From: Pseudomonas frederiksbergensis | Lineage (GTDB): Bacteria > Pseudomonadota > Gammaproteobacteria > Pseudomonadales > Pseudomonadaceae | Length of the DNA: 64,000 nt | Assembly: GCF_003732665.1 (NCBI RefSeq) | Contig: NZ_MOBP01000007.1 | Location: 17,275-81,274, forward strand | Direction of reading: 5' to 3' | Shown: piece after piece, positions 58,457 through 64,000 of the stretch | Layout of the letters: each line of letters opens with the position of its first letter | Numbering within the stretch: the stretch's first letter is position 1 | Position numbers and translations under genes: made by a program | Notes under the pieces: model-generated | The model's database searches: none | What the model saw: only the letters and a program-made list of their open reading frames with translations | What the model was told of the DNA's origin: nothing

Positions 58457-59272
58457 ATGACCAGCGCCGAGCTCGCCAAACCCAGCCGTAAACAACGTGT
58501 GCGCACGCTATGGATTTCCGATGTGCATCTGGGCACGAGGGATTGCCAGGCCGAGCACCTGTCGCAGTTTCTCAAGGGCTACCACGCTGACAAAGTCTAT
58601 CTGGTCGGCGATATCATCGACGGCTGGAAACTGCGCAGCGGCATGTATTGGCCCCAGGCTCACACCAACGTGATCCGCCGTTTGCTGACCATGAGCAAGC
58701 GTGGCACCGAGGTGATCTACGTCACCGGCAACCACGACGAATTCCTGCGTCGTTACTCCAAGCTGATCCTGGGCAACATCCAGTTGGTGGACGAAGCGGT
58801 GCACGTGACCGCCGATGGCCGTCATCTGCTGGTGATCCACGGCGACCAGTTCGACGTCATCACCCGCTATCACCGTTGGCTGGCCTTCCTCGGCGACTCG
58901 GCCTACGAATTCACCCTGACCCTCAACCGCTGGCTCAATCACTGGCGCGCCCGTTATGGCTACGGCTATTGGTCGCTGTCGGCGTACCTCAAGCACAAAG
59001 TGAAAACCGCGGTCAGCTTTATCAGCGACTTCGAAGAAGCCATTGCCCACGAATGCGTGAAACGCGAGTTGCATGGCGTGGTGTGCGGGCACATTCACCA
59101 TGCCGAAATCCGCAAGGTCGGCGGGGTGGATTACCTCAACTGCGGGGATTGGGTGGAGTCGTGCACGGCGCTGATCGAGCATTGGGACGGCTCGATCGAG
59201 TTGTATCGCCTGGCCGATGCCCAGGCGCGGGAAGCGGAGTTGAAAGCGGTGAAGGTCGCGGAGCCGGCGTAG
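58457..59272 (+). CDS. LpxH-like metallophosphoesterase
   Basis: This gene encodes 271 residues from the ATG at 58457, with AGAGG upstream; a TTG two codons earlier is weaker. The calcineurin-like metal motifs are in order: LWISDVHLGTRDCQAEHLSQ, VYLVGDIIDGWKLRS, VIYVTGNHDEF, LLVIHGDQFD and VVCGHIHHAEI. This is the group usually named UDP-2,3-diacylglucosamine diphosphatase-like, but it is longer than LpxH (about 240) and lacks proof of lipid A activity; the true LpxH is likely elsewhere. Two manganese ions are expected. It stands alone. Confidence 0.8.
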   Translation: MTSAELAKPSRKQRVRTLWISDVHLGTRDCQAEHLSQFLKGYHADKVYLVGDIIDGWKLRSGMYWPQAHTNVIRRLLTMSKRGTEVIYVTGNHDEFLRRYSKLILGNIQLVDEAVHVTADGRHLLVIHGDQFDVITRYHRWLAFLGDSAYEFTLTLNRWLNHWRARYGYGYWSLSAYLKHKVKTAVSFISDFEEAIAHECVKRELHGVVCGHIHHAEIRKVGGVDYLNCGDWVESCTALIEHWDGSIELYRLADAQAREAELKAVKVAEPA

Positions 59273-59295
59273 TCGTCGATTTGCCACAAATCCCC

Positions 59296-59384
59296 TGTGG
59301 GAGCGGGCTTGCTCGCGAAAGCGGTGGGTCAGTCAACGAATGTTTTGTCTGACCCACCGCTTTCGCGAGCAAGCGCGCTCCCAC
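59296..59384. repeat. REP pair (Pseudomonas type 1)
   Basis: Inverted REP pair between two convergent genes; the right half has one change (AAGCGCGCTC). Confidence 0.9.
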
Positions 59385-59403
59385 ATTGGGTTTCGGTGGG
59401 TGT

Positions 59404-59994
59404 TCAGGCCGGTGCGTGTTCTTCCATCGCTGCTTTGTAGATCGAGTTCTTCGGCTGGGCAAACAACCGTTCCATCATAGGTTCAAAGAAGCTCAACGGC
59501 AGGGTCTCATACGACGGATCAAACGCCGCCGCATCGTATTTGGCACAGAACTCAATGGTCGCCTGGTACTGCGGGTGTCCGCTGAATTGCTCGCGCAGGT
59601 GCCGATCCATCCCCAGGTGATGGAAGAAGTAATAGCCCTGGAAAATCCCGTGCTTTTCCACCATCCACAGATTCTCGGCGCTGACGAAGGGCTTGAGGAT
59701 CGCTGCGGCGATGTCCGGGTGGTTGTAGGAGCCCAGGGTGTCGCCGATGTCGTGGAGCAGGGCGCAGACCACGTATTCCTCGTCGCGCCCATCACGAAAG
59801 GCACGGGTGGCGGTTTGCAGGGAGTGGGTCAGGCGATCCACCGGGAAGCCGCCAAAGTCACCCTCCAGCAACTTCAGGTGCGCCACAATCCGTGTCGGCA
59901 ATTGTCGAGCGTAGGCACTGAAGTCTGCGGCGATGATCGCCCAGTCTTCCTGCGTGCCGTCCTGCATGTGGGTGAAGCGGGCATTGGCGTTCAT
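59404..59994 (-). CDS. HD-domain phosphohydrolase-like protein
   Basis: This gene encodes 196 residues from the ATG at 59994 (MNANARFTHMQDGTQEDWAI); upstream in-frame codons lie in non-coding sequence. LTHSLQTATRAFRDGRDEEY, VVCALLHDIGDTLGSYNHPD and FFHHLGMDRHLREQF give the HD motif and following metal histidines. HD proteins of this small kind hydrolyse phosphate esters; the substrate is unknown. It starts 97 bases after the Mpo1-like gene's stop... on the same strand that gene lies upstream, so the two may be cotranscribed. Confidence 0.75.
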   Translation of the reverse strand: MNANARFTHMQDGTQEDWAIIAADFSAYARQLPTRIVAHLKLLEGDFGGFPVDRLTHSLQTATRAFRDGRDEEYVVCALLHDIGDTLGSYNHPDIAAAILKPFVSAENLWMVEKHGIFQGYYFFHHLGMDRHLREQFSGHPQYQATIEFCAKYDAAAFDPSYETLPLSFFEPMMERLFAQPKNSIYKAAMEEHAPA

Positions 59995-60091
59995 CGGTGA
60001 TCTTCTTGTTTTGGCAAAGTGATGGATTGAGTGTAGAAGTTGGATCCACGACCACACTGTCTGCACAGGACGCATTGCTGGCCCGGGAAGC

Positions 60092-60403
60092 CTAGAACGG
60101 CACGCGGCCCAGAATCATGTCGCGGTACATGACGAAATCGCCAAGCAGGCTGTAGAACGGATGCTGGAAGGTCGCGGGACGATTCTTCTCGAAGAAGAAA
60201 TGCCCGACCCAGGCGAAGCTGTAACCGGCCAGGGGCAGGGCGATCAACAGCAGCCAGGCGCCTCTGCCGATGGTCAGGGCCAGGATGAAAATAACCAGGG
60301 TGGTGCCGATGAAGTGCAATCGTCGGCATGTACTGTTGCTGTGTTCGCTGAGGTAGTGCGGGTAGAACTCAGCGAAGCTATTGAAACGCTTGGTGTTTTC
60401 CAC
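60092..60403 (-). CDS. Mpo1-like (DUF962) membrane protein
   Basis: This gene encodes 103 residues if started at the GTG at 60403 (MENTKRFNSFAEFYPHYLSE), where relatives usually begin from memory; an ATG at 60478 would add 25 residues. CRRLHFIGTTLVIFILALTI, then AWVGHFFFEKNRPATFQHPF carry the histidines of the DUF962/Mpo1 family, whose yeast member is an iron-dependent 2-hydroxy fatty acid dioxygenase. Two to three hydrophobic segments place it in the inner membrane. Activity in bacteria is inferred. Confidence 0.75.
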   Translation of the reverse strand: MENTKRFNSFAEFYPHYLSEHSNSTCRRLHFIGTTLVIFILALTIGRGAWLLLIALPLAGYSFAWVGHFFFEKNRPATFQHPFYSLLGDFVMYRDMILGRVPF

Positions 60404-60563
60404 GACTGCGATCTCTGTGGTTATTGTTCTGATGGCAAGTTGTTCGGCGGGTAGCTTATTTGAGTCTAGAGTGATCATTGGCATCAGCCAGTGACAATAG
60501 GCGCCACTTTAGTATCCTTCGGTAATTGGCCGTAGCATGCGGCTCATCATGTAAGTACACGCC

Positions 60564-61625
60564 ATGAGCGAACGAACGACTTCTGCAAGCTGGGCGATGG
60601 GGATTGTCAAAGCACTGGAGATGGACGGCCTGGATTGCCGGGTTCTGTTCAAGCAGCTAGGGCTCGACTACGCGGCACTGGATGATCCGGATGCGCGCTT
60701 CCCGCAAGACTCCATGACGCGGCTCTGGCAGCGCGCGGTCGAGCTGTCCGGTAACCCGGCCATCGGCCTGAACATGGGCAAAGTGGTGCGACCGGCATCC
60801 TTTCATGTGGCCGGCTACGCGCTGATGTCCAGCCAGACCCTGGCCGAAGGCTTTCAGCGGCTGGTGCGTTACCAGCGGATCATTGCCGAAAGTGCCGACC
60901 TGAGCTTCCGATTGCTGGACGAAGGTTACGCGTTGATCCTGACGGTCCACGGCGATCACCTGCCTCCGACCCGGCAAAGCGCCGAAGCCTCGTTGGCCTG
61001 TGCCCTGGCGCTGTGCGGCTGGCTGACCGGCCGCACCCTGCAACCGCGCAAAGTGCTGGTGCAGGGCGATGAACCCGCCGACCTTGAACCCTATAAACAA
61101 GCCTTCCATGCGCCGCTGGTGTTCAACGCGCCTTACGATGCGTTGATCTTCGAGCGCGCCGATATGGAAGCGCCGCTACCGACTGCCAACGAAGCCATGG
61201 CGCTATTGCATGACCGTTTTGCCGGCGAGTACCTGGCGCGGTTCTCGGAAAGCCGCGTGACCCACAAGGCCCGGCAGGTGCTATGCCGCTTGCTGCCCCA
61301 GGGCGAGCCGAAGCGCGATACCGTGGCGCAGACGTTGCACCTGTCGCAACGCACCTTGCAGCGCCGCTTGCAGGAAGAAGGCACGAGTTTCCAGACCTTG
61401 CTCGATGACACCCGCCGCGAATTGGCCGAGCAGTACCTGGCGCAACCAACCATGACCCTGTTGGAAATTGCCTACTTGTTGGGGTTTGCCGACCCGAGCA
61501 ACTTCTTCCGCGCCTTCCGCCGTTGGTTCGATGCCACGCCCGGCGAGTACCGGGCGCGGCTGATGGATGCGCCGAAGCAGGTCAGTGACGCCAGAACGCC
61601 GGAATACACAGAACGAACACCGTAA
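60564..61625 (+). CDS. AraC-family regulator (OruR/ArgR-like architecture)
   Basis: This gene encodes 353 residues starting MSERTTSASWAMGIVKALEM. Residues about 15-200 form the arabinose-binding-like (PF12625 type) domain (FPQDSMTRLWQRAVELSGNP, then FHVAGYALMSSQTLAEGFQR). The last 100 residues hold the two HTHs (DTVAQTLHLSQRTLQRRLQE and MTLLEIAYLLGFADPSNFFR) with FRRWFDATPGEYR. This layout is shared with OruR and similar amino acid or lipid-responsive regulators; the ligand is unknown. Its 3' end overlaps the convergent trkH gene by 44 bases. Confidence 0.85.
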   Translation: MSERTTSASWAMGIVKALEMDGLDCRVLFKQLGLDYAALDDPDARFPQDSMTRLWQRAVELSGNPAIGLNMGKVVRPASFHVAGYALMSSQTLAEGFQRLVRYQRIIAESADLSFRLLDEGYALILTVHGDHLPPTRQSAEASLACALALCGWLTGRTLQPRKVLVQGDEPADLEPYKQAFHAPLVFNAPYDALIFERADMEAPLPTANEAMALLHDRFAGEYLARFSESRVTHKARQVLCRLLPQGEPKRDTVAQTLHLSQRTLQRRLQEEGTSFQTLLDDTRRELAEQYLAQPTMTLLEIAYLLGFADPSNFFRAFRRWFDATPGEYRARLMDAPKQVSDARTPEYTERTP

Positions 61626-63036
61626 TAATCTCCAGTCGGCCCAGCAGCATGCCGAACGAGAGGATCCACTTGGCGGCGTCCGGCAGGGTGGCGAAGTTGC
61701 CCGCCGGGCCGATGGTTTCGCCCAGCCCCGGGCCGACGCCGGACACGGTACTGGCGGCGCCGGTCAGCGCGGTCATCCAGTCCACGCCCAGCAGCGACAA
61801 CAGCAGCGCGATCACGCAGATAGTGATGGCGAAGAAGAAGGAAAAGGTCAGGATCGAGCGCACGATCTCTTCGTCGAGGCGGTGGCCGTTGTACTTCTGC
61901 TTGATCACCGCCCGAGGGTGAATCAACTGGTTAAGGTTAGCCTTGAGCAGGATATAGGCGACCTGGAAGCGGAAAATCTTGATCCCGCCGGCCGTCGAGC
62001 CCGAACAGCCGCCAACAAAGCCCAGATAAAAGAACAACATCAGCGAGAAATTGCCCCACAGGCTGTAGTCCCCCAACGCAAATCCTGTGGTGGTCACCAC
62101 GGAGGTGACGTTCAACGCCACGTGTCGCAGGGCATCCAGCCAATGCAGGTTGGTGGTCCACCAGTACCAGGTGCCGAGCACCAGCCAGGTCACCAGTAAC
62201 ATCCCGAGTAAGCCTTGAACCTGTTGATCCTTGATCAGTGCTTTGCGATTACCACGCAACGTCGCCACGTACAGGGTGAACGGCAGGCTGCCAAGAATCA
62301 TGATCACCACCGCGACCCAGTGCACCGCCGGTTGTTTCCAGTGGGCCAGGGATTCGTCGGAGGTGGAGAAACCGCCGGTGGAAATCGCCGACATCGCGTG
62401 ATTGATCGCATCGAACAGGCTCATCCCGGCCCACCAGAACGCCAGACTGCCGACGATGGTGATGCCGACGTAGGCCGCCACGATCAGGCGCGCCACCATG
62501 TGCGAGCGGGGCATGACTTTTTCCGAGCGGTCCGACGACTCTGTCTGGAACAGGCGCATGCCGCCGATGCGCAACAGCGGCAGAATCGCCACCGCCATGC
62601 CGATAAACCCGATGCCGCCGAGCCAGTGCAGCAATGAGCGCCACATCAGGATGCCGGGGGACATCTTGTCCAGACCGCTGAGCACGGTGGAGCCGGTGGC
62701 GGTGATGCCGGACATGCTTTCGAAGAACGAGTCGGTGTAGCTGATGTGCTGGGTCAGCAGGAACGGCAACGCGGCGAAGATACACACCACCAGCCAACTG
62801 CTGACGGTCAGCAGGTACATGTCCCGTGGCCGCAGATGCACGTGTTCCGGGCGACCGGGGATCACCAGGGCGAGGCCGGCGACGAAGGTGATCATGCTGG
62901 CCCAGAGGAACGAGGGCAGGTCGCTGGTGCGATCGAAAATCACCAGGGTGGCCATGGGCACGACCATGGCGATGGCCAGGGTGATCAGGAAGATGCCGAT
63001 GATGAAACCAATGATCCGTAAGGTCGGCAACGCCAT
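61582..63036 (-). CDS. trkH: Trk potassium uptake channel subunit TrkH
   Basis: This gene encodes 484 residues, the usual TrkH/TrkG length, from the ATG at 63036 (MALPTLRIIGFIIGIFLITL); codons further up are non-coding. The four selectivity-filter loops are seen: FESMSGITATGSTVL, HAMSAISTGGFSTSD, NVTSVVTTTGFALGD and GAASTVSGVGPGLG. WRSLLHWLGGIGFIGMAVAI and GGCSGSTAGGIKIFRF are strong family marks. The channel takes up K+ with TrkA as gating partner (not in the window). It is followed by LGRLEIITVFVLCIPAFWRH at the end. Confidence 0.92.
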   Translation of the reverse strand: MALPTLRIIGFIIGIFLITLAIAMVVPMATLVIFDRTSDLPSFLWASMITFVAGLALVIPGRPEHVHLRPRDMYLLTVSSWLVVCIFAALPFLLTQHISYTDSFFESMSGITATGSTVLSGLDKMSPGILMWRSLLHWLGGIGFIGMAVAILPLLRIGGMRLFQTESSDRSEKVMPRSHMVARLIVAAYVGITIVGSLAFWWAGMSLFDAINHAMSAISTGGFSTSDESLAHWKQPAVHWVAVVIMILGSLPFTLYVATLRGNRKALIKDQQVQGLLGMLLVTWLVLGTWYWWTTNLHWLDALRHVALNVTSVVTTTGFALGDYSLWGNFSLMLFFYLGFVGGCSGSTAGGIKIFRFQVAYILLKANLNQLIHPRAVIKQKYNGHRLDEEIVRSILTFSFFFAITICVIALLLSLLGVDWMTALTGAASTVSGVGPGLGETIGPAGNFATLPDAAKWILSFGMLLGRLEIITVFVLCIPAFWRH

Positions 63037-63157
63037 GAAGTCCGCTCGGGCTGATAGTGGGAAGGGCGCCATTCTACCTGCGGGGTCTGCCATGTAAACC
63101 GACAGCCCGGAGCGCTTGGGGCTAGAATAGCTGCACATTTTTCTCTGGAGGTGGCCG

Positions 63158-63724
63158 ATGCAGGCTCTCGACGCTTTGCTCAACCGTGTTTCCGTTCCAC
63201 GACTGGTCGAACCGGCCCCGAGCGCCGAGCAGCGGGAAGTGCTGTTTGGCGCTGCGCTGCGTGCGCCGGACCACGGCCATTTGCAGCCGTGGCGCTTTTT
63301 GACCGTCGAAGGCACGGCCCGCGAGCAAATGGGTGAACTGCTGGCCGAAGCGGCGAAGTTGCAGGACAGCGAAGTCTCCGAAGCAGCGCTGGACAAGGCG
63401 CGCAACGGCCCGCTGCGGGCGCCGTTGGTGGTGGTGGTGATTGCCCGGTTGCAGGATCACGTCAAGTATCCGAAGTCCGAGCAATTGCTGGCGGCGGGGT
63501 GCGCGGCCCATGGGATTCTGCTGGCGGCCTATGCCCAAGGCATTGGTGCCGTGTGGCGTACCGGTGAACTGGCGTACTCGGCGCATGTGGCCAAAGGGTT
63601 GGGGTTGACGGACGGGGAAGAGGTGATTGCCTTCCTGTACCTCGGCGCGCCGCAGAAAGAGCCGCGGGTTGCCGAGAAAGTCGACCTCGCCGAGTTCGTT
63701 AGCGCCTGGCCCGGCAAATCCTGA
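63158..63724 (+). CDS. Nitroreductase-family flavoprotein (YdjA-like)
   Basis: This gene encodes 188 residues; GGAGG lies six bases before the ATG at 63158 (MQALDALLNRVSVPRLVEPA). AALRAPDHGHLQPWRFLTVE is the FMN-binding start of YdjA-type short nitroreductases, with AAGCAAHGILLAAYAQGIGA and WRTGELAYSAHVAKGLGL later. It should bind FMN as a dimer and reduce quinones or nitro compounds with NAD(P)H; the natural substrate is unknown. It is divergent from trkH, 121 bases away. Confidence 0.85.
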   Translation: MQALDALLNRVSVPRLVEPAPSAEQREVLFGAALRAPDHGHLQPWRFLTVEGTAREQMGELLAEAAKLQDSEVSEAALDKARNGPLRAPLVVVVIARLQDHVKYPKSEQLLAAGCAAHGILLAAYAQGIGAVWRTGELAYSAHVAKGLGLTDGEEVIAFLYLGAPQKEPRVAEKVDLAEFVSAWPGKS

Positions 63725-63738
63725 ACACCTGGATCAAC

Positions 63739-63827
63739 TGTGGGAGCGGGCTTGCTCGCGAATGCGTCGTGTCAGTCAATGATGGGTCGACTGACACACC
63801 CTCTTCGCGAGCAAGCCCGCTCCCACA
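63739..63827. repeat. REP pair (Pseudomonas type 1)
   Basis: Inverted REP pair starting 15 bases after the nitroreductase stop. Confidence 0.9.
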
Positions 63828-63872
63828 GGAGATTGAGGTCAAATGCAAATCCTGCGTTCGCCGAAGATCCAA

Positions 63873-63945
63873 TGTGGGAGCGGGCTTGCTCGCGAATGCG
63901 GGTTCACTTTCAACAGAGATGTTGACTGACCCGACGCCTTCGCGA
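63873..63945. repeat. REP pair, right half truncated
   Basis: A complete left REP at 63873 and the usual spacer, but the right REP stops after CTTCGCGA at 63945. In the other pairs GCAAGCCCGCTCCCACA follows here. Confidence 0.8.
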
Positions 63946-64000
63946 TGTAGAAACGGGAACATCCTTTACAAACGAAACCGGGGACATCCTTTACGTTTTT
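63946..64000. mobile_element. Probable insertion-sequence end, cut by window edge
   Basis: From the break in the REP the sequence reads TGTAGAAACGGGAACATCCT, then TTACAAACGAAACC and GGGGACATCCTTTACG. The phrase GGGxACATCCTTTAC occurs twice 26 bases apart, as in the multiple transposase-binding repeats at some IS ends (IS481- or IS3-like, from memory). The transposase gene would lie beyond the window. Confidence 0.55.

Overview
The window comes from a Pseudomonas chromosome, most likely of the P. fluorescens group. Support comes from the high GC content, from many copies of the Pseudomonas REP sequence (TGTGGGAGCGGGCTTGCTCG and its complement) in intergenic gaps, and from gene blocks whose order matches, from memory, P. 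aeruginosa loci (PA1413-PA1422 and PA3339-PA3344) and the P. fluorescens lap locus. No rRNA, tRNA or CRISPR array was seen.

Region 1 (1-8450) is accessory and turns AT-rich after about 3950. It opens inside a CdiA/FhaB-type contact-dependent toxin gene, followed by an overlapping immunity gene. A row of orphan toxin tails follows, nearly all with their own small immunity genes. Seven copies of a hairpin repeat (full form: 20-bp perfect arms AAAAGGGGACGGATTTATTT) separate these modules. Two modules hold a 255-bp duplication, one toxin tail has a 1-nt frameshift, and one immunity gene is cut after nine codons by a hairpin copy. This hairpin-delimited immunity store is the best candidate here for an undescribed system.

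Region 2 (8450-21400) is ordinary chromosome: a lipoprotein, a LysR regulator, a DUF899 protein, a DUF6279 lipoprotein, a TorF-like porin, the RNA-binding protein CvfB, an NCS1 permease, an EamA transporter, a YbfB/YjiJ MFS transporter with a divergent LysR regulator, and a 42-residue protein that by position resembles PA1414, the locus of the oxygen-responsive sRNA SicX.

Region 3 (21600-29030) holds the guanidinobutyrase cluster (gbuA, an NTF2-like protein, an NCS1 and an SSS transporter, an MBL hydrolase) with the divergent regulator gbuR, then the tRNA-modifying gene tapT.

Region 4 (29149-47737) is a complete Lap biofilm locus: lapE-lapB-lapC (type I secretion) divergent from a 3116-residue lapA adhesin, then convergent lapG-lapD. 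LapA has an N-terminal retention module with a TAAG site for LapG, A/B repeats with a 738-bp period, a vWA domain and RTX repeats. LapD is a GGDEF/EAL-type receptor with degenerate active sites that would hold LapG. The lapE-lapA gap holds a FleQ-like palindrome and a strongly folded leader. Five 137-bp REP units lie between lapA and lapD.

Region 5 (47830-63724) is core chromosome: DUF454 and UPF0149 proteins, recQ, a MarR regulator, a FimV-like protein, plpD, a SelT/W-like protein, an EamA transporter, two AraC regulators, an LpxH-like phosphoesterase, an HD protein, an Mpo1-like protein, trkH and a nitroreductase. The window ends in what looks like the tip of an insertion sequence that broke a REP at 63945.
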